Virus record (IMG/VR): IMGVR_UViG_3300035698_004254
Span: 1-45,410 of that record
From: a virus
Strand: one strand, 5' to 3'
Length of the DNA: 45,410 nt
Shown: one piece after another, positions 1 to 6,686 of the stretch
How the letters are laid out: every line of letters begins with the position of its first letter
Numbering within the stretch: the stretch's first letter is position 1
Notes under the pieces: model-generated
The model's database searches: none
What the model saw: the letters and a program-made list of their open reading frames with translations, nothing else
What the model was told of the DNA's origin: nothing
Program-made: the position numbers and the translations under genes

Positions 1-127
1 AATTCCCTGGCCGCCGCCGCGAAAGCCGCTGGCGCGGAAGTGACGGAAGTCAATTTATTCGATCAGTCCCCTCCACCCGCCCTGGTAACGATTGAAACTC
101 AGGTCGGAAAGCCCGCCCCTGAATTGC
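1..127. repeat. Terminal overlap, left copy (circular contig)
   Basis: These 127 bases are identical to 45284-45410. The overlap lies inside an open reading frame that continues without a break across the joint, so the window is a circular (or circularly permuted) unit of 45,283 bp written with a short duplicated end. A length of 127 equals a common maximum k-mer of de Bruijn assemblers, so I read it as an assembly overlap and not as a biological terminal repeat. Confidence 0.93.
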
Positions 128-726
128 TCCCGCTTTACATGGAAGCCGCTGGGCTTCTTCGGTTCGCGAAGGATCGAGTCATTGCCACGGCCGAAGACCT
201 GAAACCCGCAACGAATGATCTGGCAATTATCTTGACTTGTCGAAAGGCCATGATCGCCAGAAAGGATGAAATCGTCAAGCCTATGAAGGCGAAGCTTGAC
301 CTGATCAACCAGGCATTCGGGGATCTTATGTCCCCCGTCCTGGAAGCTGATCGATTGACACGGGCTCAGGTAATGAAGTTCGATCAGGATCAGCGCGCCA
401 GGGCCGCAGAAGCGAAGCGGATTGAAGATGAAAAGTTCAGGCTGGCCCGAGAAGAAGCTGCCTTTACTGGAGGTGAAATCACGGTTCCACTGGAAACCAT
501 TGAAGCCGTTGCCCCGCCGCCAGAGCGAACACGGACGGGAATGGGGACCCTTTCCGGGCGAGACAACTGGAAGGCTCGCGTCGTATCCTTCAAGGACCTT
601 TCCGACGAATACAAGCTGGCAGATATGCAAACATTGAACGCCAAGGCCAGATCTTCAAAGGGAACCGCAGCTATCCCTGGCATTGAATTTTACAATGACC
701 GGACAACTACAATCAGGACGAAATAA
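1..726 (+). CDS. C-terminal part of a 414-aa early protein that spans the junction
   Basis: This is the 3' part (241 residues) of the gene that starts at 44765. The frame is open from base 1 and continues the frame at 45284 exactly. The segment has a helical, charged middle (window residues about 80-155, rich in Lys, Arg, Glu, Ala; probable coiled coil) and a basic C-terminal domain ending in IRTK. I do not assign a function. Proteins of this general build are often found near phage annealing proteins, and a Rad52-like gene lies 3.7 kb downstream. Base composition is unlike its neighbours: bases 1-120 are about 61% G+C, against about 36% for 10201-10320. This may mean separate ancestry. A start at GTG 40 is possible only if the window were linear. 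Confidence 0.85.
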   Translation, partial: NSLAAAAKAAGAEVTEVNLFDQSPPPALVTIETQVGKPAPELLPLYMEAAGLLRFAKDRVIATAEDLKPATNDLAIILTCRKAMIARKDEIVKPMKAKLDLINQAFGDLMSPVLEADRLTRAQVMKFDQDQRARAAEAKRIEDEKFRLAREEAAFTGGEITVPLETIEAVAPPPERTRTGMGTLSGRDNWKARVVSFKDLSDEYKLADMQTLNAKARSSKGTAAIPGIEFYNDRTTTIRTK

Positions 727-735
727 GGAGGGATT

Positions 736-846
736 ATGCTTACGGAATTATTGAAACATTGCCGGAATACCATTACACCAGGGATTGATATCTTGGATTG
801 GAGCGATTACAGCGATAGTGACCCCCTTCGCGATATCGATTTATAG
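736..846 (+). CDS. Small hypothetical protein (36 aa)
   Basis: The ATG lies 9 bases after the stop of the upstream gene and is preceded by AAGGAGGGATT, a strong ribosome binding site. The product is acidic in its second half (DWSDYSDSDP) with no recognised domain. It ends just before a promoter-like sequence, so it is probably the last gene of the transcript that crosses the circular junction. Confidence 0.55.
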   Translation: MLTELLKHCRNTITPGIDILDWSDYSDSDPLRDIDL

Positions 847-859
847 TGTTCACAATCTA

Positions 860-888
860 TTGACAAAAGTACACTGTGAGTTTAAAGT
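860..888 (+). promoter_or_regulatory. Sigma70-type promoter candidate with inverted repeats
   Basis: A perfect -35 TTGACA (860-865) is followed after 17 bases by TAAAGT (883-888). The spacer holds ACACTGT (871-877), and TTCACA/TGTGAG and AGTGT/ACACT inverted repeats flank the -35 box. The same combination of TTGACA, N17, TAAAGT and ACACTGT recurs at the portal promoter (39714-39742), which suggests a shared regulator. It would drive the genes from 928 onward. Confidence 0.6.
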
Positions 889-927
889 TAAGTCCCATTG
901 AGGAATAGCAGACTAAAAGGAGACAGC

Positions 928-1320
928 ATGAAGGATATTAAGTTTAGAGCGAAAATGACAGCAAACGATATATGGGTCTATGGGTGTGCTGACCCCAACA
1001 CTGCAAAGAACGAATACCTATTAAGTACCTTCTGGAATTGCGTGGAAGAGGGCTTAATAGACTCTGAGACCGTTGGACATTACATAGGGCGCAAAGACAA
1101 AATCGGCAAGGCAATCTATTCCTGTGATATTGTTGAATATCCTGTAACATCTTTCCCATTAGAGGTAGTTTGGGAAGATACCGTATGCGGCAACAAACTG
1201 CGGGATAAGAAAGGGAATTTATTACAACTGCCATCTTATGACATGATGAGAAAGTTCAGTCTTATCATCGGCAACAAGTGGGATAACCCCGAACTGATGG
1301 AGGAAAATGAAACTAACTGA
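928..1320 (+). CDS. YopX family phage protein
   Basis: The 130-residue protein has the signature order of the YopX family: KFRAK near the N-terminus, GHYIGRKDKIGK with IYSCDIVEY in the middle (the usual form is GxYTGLKDKNGKEIYEGDIV), and IIGNKWDNPELME at the C-terminus (usual IGNIYENPEL). The family is common in phages of many bacteria and its biochemical role is unknown. The ATG at 928 is chosen because AAAAGGAGA lies directly upstream. The next gene starts inside its last codons, so the two are translationally coupled. Confidence 0.85.
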   Translation: MKDIKFRAKMTANDIWVYGCADPNTAKNEYLLSTFWNCVEEGLIDSETVGHYIGRKDKIGKAIYSCDIVEYPVTSFPLEVVWEDTVCGNKLRDKKGNLLQLPSYDMMRKFSLIIGNKWDNPELMEENETN

Positions 1321-1540
1321 TCTGCTTGACAGGATTGAACTTGAGAGGATTAAAAGGGGTATGACTCTTAATGAGTTCTACCTGGCAATCGGCTACAACA
1401 GGAGCTATCTGACAAGGGTTAGAAAAGGAAAGCGAGCCGTCAGCCTAACTCTCGTTCGGAGGCTCTTAGATATCTTCCCAAACTTACAGTACATTATTAT
1501 AGATTACGTTCAACATCCTGATTACGAAGAGGGGTTTTAA
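1307..1540 (+). CDS. XRE-type helix-turn-helix regulator
   Basis: A 77-residue protein with one helix-turn-helix of the Cro/C1 (XRE) type at about residues 8-55: the recognition segment YNRSYLTRVRKGKR follows an EFYLAIG turn region and is followed by VSLTLVRRLLDIFP. It has no dimerisation or protease domain, so it is Cro-sized and not a CI-type repressor. It overlaps the end of the YopX gene by 14 bases. It could bind the repeats around the promoter at 860, but that link is inference. Confidence 0.8.
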   Translation: MKLTDLLDRIELERIKRGMTLNEFYLAIGYNRSYLTRVRKGKRAVSLTLVRRLLDIFPNLQYIIIDYVQHPDYEEGF

Positions 1541-1642
1541 CCCTCACCAGAACACCTGAGAGCCACAACAGATGGCCTATAGTTGTAAAGTAGTATGATA
1601 CGCCACAGTAAAAATAAAGGGGCTTAAAAGGAGAGTAACAAT

Positions 1643-1813
1643 ATGCCAGAGATAGAGTGGGAGAATATAACAAAGGAATGTGAGACTTTTCTAAGCCCAC
1701 AAGGGGAAGGTTGTTTTAAGGCGTTTATATTTTATGATGGTCAATGGCTGTTGCAATTTGGGCTTGGATGTCTCAACGTTTACAACTTTTCTCATGTTAT
1801 TGCTAACCATTAA
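1643..1813 (+). CDS. Small hypothetical protein (56 aa)
   Basis: AAAAGGAGAG precedes the ATG at good spacing. The product (begins MPEIEWENI, ends HVIANH) is rich in aromatic residues and has three cysteines but no CxxC pair. No family is recognised. The 102 bases upstream (1541-1642) hold no gene; they contain ACAAC/GTTGT as a possible weak hairpin and nothing else I can support. Confidence 0.55.
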   Translation: MPEIEWENITKECETFLSPQGEGCFKAFIFYDGQWLLQFGLGCLNVYNFSHVIANH

Positions 1814-1885
1814 AGTATGGAATATGGGAAGATGGTACTCACCCAGGTTCATTTAGAATCTTAAAGCGAAAGGATTAACAACATA

Positions 1886-2090
1886 GGCTTGCTGGGGATG
1901 CCGTTGAAAGCGGAACCGATTCCCGTCTCCAGCAGGTTGCCAGTTACAGCCAATGGGCTTGAGAGGACTATCGTATGGTGGCTCGGCTGGCAAAGGGTTC
2001 TGGTGGGGTGATAAGTCAGATGGATTGAAGGCCATCTTAGCAGGGGTAAGGCGTTCTCTACTGAGATAAGCCCCACCAGACCATCAAACT
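1886..2090 (+). ncRNA. Structured RNA of unknown family, copy 1
   Basis: Three helices can be drawn. P1 pairs 1888-1898 with 1926-1936 (11 bp including G-U). P2 pairs TTGCCAG 1937-1943 with CTGGCAA 1987-1993. P3 pairs 1999-2009 with 2070-2080 (10 bp plus one wobble) and encloses a hairpin AGATGG/CCATCT (2018-2037). P1 and P2 abut and could stack. The second copy at 5666-6021 keeps P1, P2, P3 and the linkers while the enclosed hairpins differ in sequence and size, which is how a selected RNA structure behaves. The element ends at CATCAAACTAAAGGAGG, so its 3' edge is the ribosome binding site of the gene at 2105. CCAGC (1929-1933) can pair either with GCTGG at 1891-1895 or with GCTGG at 1986-1990, so a switch is possible. 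I recognise no known riboswitch or ribozyme. Confidence 0.72.
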
Positions 2091-2104
2091 AAAGGAGGTT
2101 TAAG

Positions 2105-2440
2105 ATGACAGAATTAGAAGCAGTAGAAAAGACAATCGAGATGTGGTTGAAGCTGGCTGAAACCGGCTGGGTTAAATGGGAATACTTCAAAAAAGTTGGG
2201 GTAAGTGAATACGATACCCCATTGAACGGCTGCTATTTATGTGAATACGTAAAATCAGGTACGTGTCTGGATTGCCCTTATTGGAAAGTATTTAAAAAAC
2301 GTTGCAATTATGGCAAGTTTTTAAGGTGGGCTTATGCCTTAGACAAAAAGACCAGAAAAGAGTATGCGGCTCTTGTCCTTTCAGAGCTTAACCAGATAAA
2401 AGAACGCACACTGGAGGGCAATAATGCTAATAGGAAATAA
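2105..2440 (+). CDS. Cys-rich hypothetical protein (111 aa)
   Basis: The first gene after structured RNA copy 1, with AAAGGAGG as ribosome binding site supplied by the 3' end of that RNA. The middle of the protein has a cluster of five cysteines (GCYLCEY, GTCLDCPYW, RCNYG, about residues 43-70), probably a zinc site. Flanks are helical and charged. No function is assigned. If the RNA upstream is a cis-regulator, this is its target. Confidence 0.75.
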   Translation: MTELEAVEKTIEMWLKLAETGWVKWEYFKKVGVSEYDTPLNGCYLCEYVKSGTCLDCPYWKVFKKRCNYGKFLRWAYALDKKTRKEYAALVLSELNQIKERTLEGNNANRK

Positions 2441-2678
2441 ATGGAAGATTGAATCGGATGAATTGAACGTGACCCTGTTTAAGAAACGCAAGGGCAAAGC
2501 CACTGATAAGGCACCGGCGCATGAGATTTGGAGGGTCGAGGGATACTTCAGCAATTTAAAGAACGCCATGAAGGAAATAGTTGACCGTGAAATAAACGGG
2601 ACTGGACTGGCAGACTTGAAGGTAATCTCCGACAAACTAGACGAACTCCACATCATGATAGATGAACTTAAAATCTAA
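2424..2678 (+). CDS. Hypothetical phage protein (84 aa)
   Basis: Starts 17 bases before the end of the previous gene, with GGAGGGCAATA upstream. It has a WRVEGYFSNLKNAMKEIVDREI block followed by LADLKVISDKLDEL. This layout, a short beta N-terminus, an aromatic GYF element and a C-terminal helix, is seen in small phage proteins of unknown role. I give no family name. Confidence 0.7.
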   Translation: MLIGNKWKIESDELNVTLFKKRKGKATDKAPAHEIWRVEGYFSNLKNAMKEIVDREINGTGLADLKVISDKLDELHIMIDELKI

Positions 2679-2688
2679 GGGAGAGAAC

Positions 2689-2910
2689 ATGAAGAAGTGT
2701 ATATTAGAATTTGTAGCAGGGAGTCTTGCTGTTGCCGGTGCTATTTTAGCCGGAATAGACCAGAACTGGAGCAATATGATATGGGCTATCGGTACTGGGG
2801 CTTTTATAGGTTATGCGTATTACTGGCGTAAAGAATCTGAGATGTGGAAACGAACAGCAAAAGAACTAGCTGGTATGATTTCAAATTTGCACAAGGAATT
2901 CACCAAGTAA
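2689..2910 (+). CDS. Small membrane protein (73 aa)
   Basis: The ATG at 2689 is preferred over 2662 because GGGAGAG lies just upstream. Two hydrophobic stretches (about residues 5-21, VAGSLAVAGAILAG, and 28-42, IWAIGTGAFIGYAYY) form a likely hairpin in the membrane, followed by a charged helical tail. Small two-segment proteins can be holins or superinfection proteins, but its position in the early region gives no support for lysis. Confidence 0.65.
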   Translation: MKKCILEFVAGSLAVAGAILAGIDQNWSNMIWAIGTGAFIGYAYYWRKESEMWKRTAKELAGMISNLHKEFTK

Positions 2911-2920
2911 AGAGGTTATA

Positions 2921-3082
2921 ATGCCTTTGAAATTACATGGATGTCAGCAATGTGGAGGGAGCTTATACACTTTTGAGGATGGCTTCAAGTGCCTCCTGTG
3001 TTCCCGGGAGCATGACAAGAACGGCAACCTTATCAAGCACCAGGTAGGAGTGAAGAAGACCTACCATAACCACCAGAAATAA
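2921..3082 (+). CDS. Zinc-ribbon microprotein (53 aa)
   Basis: Begins 10 bases after the previous stop with AGAGG upstream. Two knuckles, CQQC at residues 8-11 and CLLC at 24-27, form a complete four-cysteine zinc ribbon, followed by a basic tail rich in His and Lys. It is one of about a dozen small ribbon proteins in this arm. It may bind nucleic acid or protein; no partner can be inferred. Confidence 0.65.
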   Translation: MPLKLHGCQQCGGSLYTFEDGFKCLLCSREHDKNGNLIKHQVGVKKTYHNHQK

Positions 3083-3099
3083 GTAAAAGGAGAATAACA

Positions 3100-3312
3100 A
3101 TGCCAAAGAATGTAGGTGAGGAATATTGGGATGATTGGTATTGGGATGAGCTCTCTAATAATAGTGACGAGGCGAGGCTTAAATATCGTGTTGTTGAAAT
3201 AGTAAAGGTAAAGAAGTATGGGAATCATGGTGAAGAAATAGACGTTGAAAGGATTGAGGCAATAGGGAGTGAGCATCGTCCCCACATTTTTAATTATGGG
3301 GCAATGAAGTAA
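3100..3312 (+). CDS. Hypothetical protein (70 aa)
   Basis: Strong AAAGGAGAA site upstream. The N-terminus is acidic and Trp/Tyr rich (EEYWDDWYWDEL), followed by a beta-rich segment (YRVVEIVKVKKYG) and a VERIEAIG element. The acidic aromatic start resembles nucleic-acid mimics or protein-binding tails, but this is only an impression. No family is recognised. Confidence 0.6.
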   Translation: MPKNVGEEYWDDWYWDELSNNSDEARLKYRVVEIVKVKKYGNHGEEIDVERIEAIGSEHRPHIFNYGAMK

Positions 3313-3341
3313 AGAGTGATGGAAGTTAAAGGAGAATGACA

Positions 3342-3746
3342 ATGGGTAATCAGGAACAGAAACAGTACATGGTTATCAGAGGGAATGGGGATGCCGGCGA
3401 GGTGTTCCATCTTATTAAGTGGGCAGCAAAGCATTACCCCAACGTGACCCTGAAAGAGATGGCAGAGGAAGGTAGATTGTTTATGCCCTGCCAACACTGC
3501 GATAGAGTCAACGATGTCTTAGCCAGTGAAATCATGGACGTCCTGTTGAATAAGCCAGAGTCCAAGCCAGAAGCACCCCCAGCGGTCTACACCTGCTATG
3601 ACTGCGGGCACGAGGGACCAGATGTTAGCCAGCAGGATTGGTACAACCCAGTCACTAAGCATGATAGCACTCGTTACCTCTGCGATGATTGGGAGAGCTG
3701 TGCTGATAGAAGGAATGCCCAGTTACGGAGAGCCTGCGGAACATAG
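3342..3746 (+). CDS. Hypothetical protein with zinc-binding cysteines (134 aa)
   Basis: ATG 3342 is chosen over 3336 for better spacing (7 bases) from GGAG. The first 50 residues are helical (FHLIKWAAKHYPNVTLKEMAEEG). Four later cysteine sites occur: CQHC, CYDCGHEG, and single cysteines in LCDDWESC near the end. This suggests one or two zinc sites. It has a Pro-rich linker (PESKPEAPP). Function unknown. It is followed by 115 bases without a gene that hold a folded leader. Confidence 0.7.
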   Translation: MGNQEQKQYMVIRGNGDAGEVFHLIKWAAKHYPNVTLKEMAEEGRLFMPCQHCDRVNDVLASEIMDVLLNKPESKPEAPPAVYTCYDCGHEGPDVSQQDWYNPVTKHDSTRYLCDDWESCADRRNAQLRRACGT

Positions 3747-3774
3747 CCTCAAAATAAAATAAGAAAGGGGGTGA

Positions 3775-3850
3775 TGCTGTCAGATTGATTTGAGGAAGGT
3801 AGGGGAGGGAACCTTTGCCGGACACTCTCCCCTTACCACTACTGGCAGCA
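3775..3850 (+). promoter_or_regulatory. Folded 5' leader of the gene at 3862
   Basis: Two nested helices are visible. The outer pairs TGCTGTCAG (3775-3783) with CTGGCAGCA (3842-3850), 9 bp with one G-U. The inner pairs GGTA+GGGGAG (3798-3807) with CTCCCC+TACC (3827-3837), 10 bp with a single bulge at 3833. The outer 3' strand abuts AGGAG, the ribosome binding site for ATG 3862, so folding could control access to it. The element is unlike the two-copy RNA elsewhere in the window. It could be a ligand- or protein-binding leader or a ribozyme; I recognise no family. Confidence 0.5.
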
Positions 3851-3861
3851 GGAGAAAGAAT

Positions 3862-4095
3862 ATGGAAGATTTTAGCACTTTATTGAACAAGCTATGGCAT
3901 AGAAACTATGGGGACTTATCGTTCCACGCTATTTGTCCTCTTTGTGGTGAACCAGTCCAGACGGATGACTCAATAGATGTTTATGCTAACGGTGATTTTG
4001 TCAAACAACCTAATGCAACTTGCCCCAAGTGTGGGAGGATTGAAATGCCATTTGATGGGAGGATAATAAAAGAGTTTGGCGAGGCAATGAAGTAG
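3862..4095 (+). CDS. Zinc-ribbon protein (77 aa)
   Basis: Start at ATG 3862 because AGGAGAAAGAAT precedes it and the upstream 72 in-frame bases are better explained as folded leader. CPLC (about residue 27) and CPKC (about residue 54) form a four-cysteine ribbon, followed by a short helical tail. It is the only gene here with its own long structured leader, which suggests regulated translation. Its role is unknown. Confidence 0.7.
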   Translation: MEDFSTLLNKLWHRNYGDLSFHAICPLCGEPVQTDDSIDVYANGDFVKQPNATCPKCGRIEMPFDGRIIKEFGEAMK

Positions 4096-4103
4096 AGAGC
4101 GAC

Positions 4104-4217
4104 ATGGAAAGTATGGAAGTAATAGCGTTTTTCGGAATCGGGATGGTAGCCGTAGAAGTTTTTGCACTCGGTTACATTATCAAAAAAGTAATACAATCTT
4201 TTAAGGAGGAGAAATGA
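4104..4217 (+). CDS. Single-span membrane microprotein (37 aa)
   Basis: One hydrophobic helix (residues 6-27, VIAFFGIGMVAVEVFALGYI) followed by a Lys-rich tail (KKVIQSFKEEK), giving a likely N-out, C-in topology. Its stop overlaps the next start as ATGA. The ribosome binding site (GAGAG) is modest. Function unknown. Confidence 0.5.
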   Translation: MESMEVIAFFGIGMVAVEVFALGYIIKKVIQSFKEEK

Positions 4218-4387
4218 CAGAAGAAAAATCGTTAAGGCGCAGGGTAAACGTGACAACATCTACAAAAGGCGTAAAAACATGGGATTGCACAGTTGACGCT
4301 ACTGGTCTAAGCAGGGAAGAGGTGCTTGCAGAGAGTGATGAGTTGGTTGCAGAGCTTGAAAAACGATACCCGATAAAGGTTGATTAA
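4214..4387 (+). CDS. Hypothetical protein (57 aa)
   Basis: AAGGAGGAG lies just upstream and the start overlaps the previous stop (ATGA). The N-terminal half is basic and beta-like (LRRRVNVTTSTKGVKTWDCTV) and the C-terminal half is an acidic helix (LSREEVLAESDELVAELEKRY). It sits directly before the annealing-protein gene and may be an accessory to it, by position only. Confidence 0.65.
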   Translation: MTEEKSLRRRVNVTTSTKGVKTWDCTVDATGLSREEVLAESDELVAELEKRYPIKVD

Positions 4388-4399
4388 AAGGAGAATGAT

Positions 4400-5209
4400 A
4401 TGCCAGTAAACGAGATTACTCAAGAAATGAGAGATAAGTTACGGATCCCATTGCCAGACGAGGCGGTATCACAGCACCCTACCAGGAAATACCTATCCAG
4501 CATAAAGTCAATTTATGTTACAGAGCGCATCAATGACGTTTTCGGTATTGGCAAATGGACAGTCAGGAGCGAACCGCAGGAGATAGCGGACAAGATGATT
4601 GTCCTCAAGGTTGTCCTGGAGATACCTGAATATGGTTTTTACGGAGAGTCCTTTGGGGGGAATGACAATGATGACAGGGGTGATGCTTACAAGGGGGCGA
4701 CAACAGATGGGCTCACCAAGATAGCGGCACAGCAATTAGAGATAGGCATTGACGTTTACAAGGACTTACCGGATAAGCCAGCGGGGAAAGCTGAACCAAA
4801 GCCAGAAGCAACGACAGATACCAGAGACCATTGGTGTAAAATACACAACACAGCTTTCTTTAAGAGCAGTAAGATGAGGAGTTACGGACATCCGATAGAT
4901 GGTACTGACCCTACGGAATGGTGCCATGAGCATACAGAAAAGGAAGAGCCAGAAGAACTGTTTACCCCTGAGCCAGAATTTGAGCCGGTAGTAATCAAGC
5001 AGGCTACCGAGACACAGGAAGAGCCGGAACTAAAAGCCGAAGCCCCGACTACATTAAACGAGTTCTTTGAGTGGCTACAGAGCAAGGGGAAGAGGTACGG
5101 CCCATCCTGGTTCTACAAGACATTTACTGGCTATGATAAAGAAACTATGAAAGACCCTGCCATCGTTAAAAAGGCATGGGCAGAAGTGAAGGCAATACAA
5201 TCCTGGTAA
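4400..5209 (+). CDS. Rad52/Rad22-type single-strand annealing protein
   Basis: Residues 20-125 match the Rad52-type annealing fold: HPTRKYLSSIKSIYVTERIND, then GIGKWTVRSE, then the diagnostic GDAYKGATTDGLTK (94-107) followed by AAQQLEIGIDVYKD. Such proteins form rings that anneal complementary single strands during phage recombination and recombination-dependent replication. Residues 144-178 add a Cys/His element (C146, H149, H164, C175, H178) that could bind zinc, then an acidic linker and a small C-terminal helical domain (NEFFEWLQSKGKRYGPSW). No partner exonuclease is recognised in the window. It belongs with the initiator, helicase loader and NinG-like genes downstream. Confidence 0.85.
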   Translation: MPVNEITQEMRDKLRIPLPDEAVSQHPTRKYLSSIKSIYVTERINDVFGIGKWTVRSEPQEIADKMIVLKVVLEIPEYGFYGESFGGNDNDDRGDAYKGATTDGLTKIAAQQLEIGIDVYKDLPDKPAGKAEPKPEATTDTRDHWCKIHNTAFFKSSKMRSYGHPIDGTDPTEWCHEHTEKEEPEELFTPEPEFEPVVIKQATETQEEPELKAEAPTTLNEFFEWLQSKGKRYGPSWFYKTFTGYDKETMKDPAIVKKAWAEVKAIQSW

Positions 5210-5238
5210 TAATCCAGATGGAATAGAAAGGAGAAGAG

Positions 5239-5421
5239 ATGAAGAAAGACCAGATATATGGGGGAAGGATGTTTAAAATGACATTATTTATTCAACATTT
5301 AATGATGCGCTTTCTTCGCAGCCGTGGATGGGTAGTATTCTATCTTGAAGAACAGTCAAGAGTCTGTAATTCAGGAACTTGCTGGTTGAAAATTTATCAA
5401 CAGCAAATGAAAAGGCAATGA
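5239..5421 (+). CDS. Hypothetical protein (60 aa)
   Basis: AAAGGAGAAG precedes the ATG. The basic, hydrophobic product has a patch LFIQHLMMRFLRSRGWVVFYL that is amphipathic rather than clearly membrane spanning, then two cysteines (RVCNSGTCW). No family is recognised. Confidence 0.5.
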   Translation: MKKDQIYGGRMFKMTLFIQHLMMRFLRSRGWVVFYLEEQSRVCNSGTCWLKIYQQQMKRQ

Positions 5422-5439
5422 AATAGAAAGGAGAGGGAT

Positions 5440-5649
5440 ATGAAAGTTTACAGAAAAGAGCCAGAACCAAAACCTGAACCATTCAAGCCAGTAATAATTG
5501 AACTGGAAACTAAAGAGGAATACAACGACTTCTGGCATATCCTGAATTATGCGGAAGCTAGTAGTCTCACTGAGTATTGCTTGGACAAAGGGATACCACT
5601 TCTAATCGGCAGGGGTTACTTTACAGCGCTAGACAGGATAGAGAGATGA
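5440..5649 (+). CDS. Hypothetical protein (69 aa)
   Basis: AAAGGAGAGGGAT precedes the ATG. A Lys/Glu/Pro-rich start (KEPEPKPEPFKP) leads to a compact domain (VIIELETKEEYNDFWHILNYAEASSLTEYCLDKGIP) with mixed beta and helix. Unknown function. It is the last gene before structured RNA copy 2. Confidence 0.65.
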   Translation: MKVYRKEPEPKPEPFKPVIIELETKEEYNDFWHILNYAEASSLTEYCLDKGIPLLIGRGYFTALDRIER

Positions 5650-5665
5650 AGTAGTACATTAAAAT

Positions 5666-6021
5666 AGCTTGCTGGTGTCCTGTACGCACCGGAAGCAGGA
5701 TGAAATGGGGTTCGGGCAGGAACAGCGAAGGTATCCAGCCAGCAGGTTGCCAGTTACCTGAAAGGTGGGCTTAGAAGTAGCCATCCTTTAAAGAGTGCAA
5801 CAGCAAGTGGGGAGGCATCCCCATAACAGAAATGTTTGGAACGGGCTGTGGAGGCTTACTGCCTGGGAAGCAGATGACTGTCCTAGTTGCTTTGGTGTAA
5901 TAACACATCTAGTAGCTGGCAAAGGGTTCTGGTGGGGTGCAGATAAAGGGTAGGAACACGCTACCGCAACGGAGCAATCTGTTAAATGGAGCGTATGAAA
6001 CCAGCCCCACCAGAGCATCAA
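5666..6021 (+). ncRNA. Structured RNA of unknown family, copy 2
   Basis: Same architecture as 1886-2090. P1 pairs CTTGCTGG 5668-5675 with CCAGCAGG 5739-5746. P2 pairs 5747-5757 with 5912-5922, 11 bp with one G-U. P3 pairs 5928-5938 with 6004-6014. Blocks shared with copy 1 include 19 identical bases at 5739-5757 and 25 at 5915-5939. The region enclosed by P2 is about 160 bases here against about 43 in copy 1, and its inner hairpins (for example AGGC/GCCT near 5852 and GTGGGG/CCCCAT near 5807) are unrelated. Inside P3 a GGTAG/CTACC hairpin (5949-5965) replaces the AGATGG/CCATCT hairpin of copy 1. The 3' end again runs into CATCAAACTAAAGGAGG before the gene at 6041. The 391 bases between genes hold no open frame worth calling. 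Confidence 0.74.
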
Positions 6022-6040
6022 ACTAAAGGAGGATAATCTA

Positions 6041-6235
6041 ATGGGTAATATAAAGAATGAGAAGATTGTTTGGTATATTCTTGATGAGATAGCGGTTAAG
6101 CATAGTGCTACACATACAGGTTCAGGGAATCAGCCTTGTCCAATCTGCGATAGGGCGGAAGAGGCTATGAAACGCCTATTGAAACCAACCCATGATGAGT
6201 GTCAAGAGTTATACCAATCCCGCCAGAGCCAGTAA
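6041..6235 (+). CDS. Hypothetical protein (64 aa)
   Basis: First gene after structured RNA copy 2, using the AAAGGAGG at the end of that RNA. It has a single CPIC knuckle (about residue 33) in a helical context (DRAEEAMKRLL). A lone CxxC may bind zinc together with His residues (HSATH, HDEC). The role is unknown. It shares no similarity with the gene downstream of copy 1. Confidence 0.65.
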   Translation: MGNIKNEKIVWYILDEIAVKHSATHTGSGNQPCPICDRAEEAMKRLLKPTHDECQELYQSRQSQ

Positions 6236-6251
6236 TAAGGAGGATAATCTG

Positions 6252-6686
6252 ATGGATGAACCAACCTACACATTGATTTGTGATAAATGTGGTAAAGCAT
6301 ATATAAGCAAAGAGGGGTTTCCTGAGCCACAGATTTGCCTAGAGTGTAAACCTACATTGGACGATAGAGAACTTGGGAAACCAGCAGAAGGTGCTATTGG
6401 CAAGATTATGGATGCAGTGTCTCAACCTGCCTTGAAATTGATTAGTTGGGAAAGGATAAGAATGGTGCGTCACGAGCAGGATAAGAAGGGGCAACGCAAT
6501 AATATGTTTAGGCTGGAAGCCCTATGCCAAGAACAATTAAATGAAGATAAGCGTAATCTCCTCCAATCCCTCAAGGATGTGAAGCCATTGAGTCCAGAGG
6601 AGATAGAAGGCGCAGTTAATTTTAGAGAGTTAGCACAAGCAGCCTACCAAGATGTTTTAGGCCAGATAGAGGAGATGCTGAAGTGA
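6252..6686 (+). CDS. Zinc-ribbon helical protein (144 aa)
   Basis: ATG 6252 is chosen for the AAGGAGGATAATCTG upstream. An N-terminal ribbon (CDKC about residue 10, CLEC about residue 29) is followed by a long mostly helical region (WERIRMVRHEQDKKGQRNN, LCQEQLNEDKRNLLQSLKDV). The last residues overlap the next start (GTGA). Not assigned to a family. Confidence 0.7.
   Translation: MDEPTYTLICDKCGKAYISKEGFPEPQICLECKPTLDDRELGKPAEGAIGKIMDAVSQPALKLISWERIRMVRHEQDKKGQRNNMFRLEALCQEQLNEDKRNLLQSLKDVKPLSPEEIEGAVNFRELAQAAYQDVLGQIEEMLK

Noticed and set aside
1-127. Biological direct terminal repeat or cos site
   Set aside because: The overlap is within a gene, is 127 bases long (an assembler k-mer size) and has no feature of a packaging site. 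The physical ends cannot be set from this sequence.
55-630. A 191-codon minus-strand frame opposite the junction-spanning gene
   Set aside because: It is a shadow of a G+C-rich coding frame, with no start signal and no recognisable composition.
1886-2090. Group I intron, RNase P RNA, cobalamin or c-di-GMP riboswitch, or a hammerhead as identity of the two-copy RNA
   Set aside because: I looked for their conserved core strings (P7 strands, GAGGAAAGTCC, B12 box, CTGANGA with GAAA) and found none in either copy. The copies lie between complete genes, not inside one.
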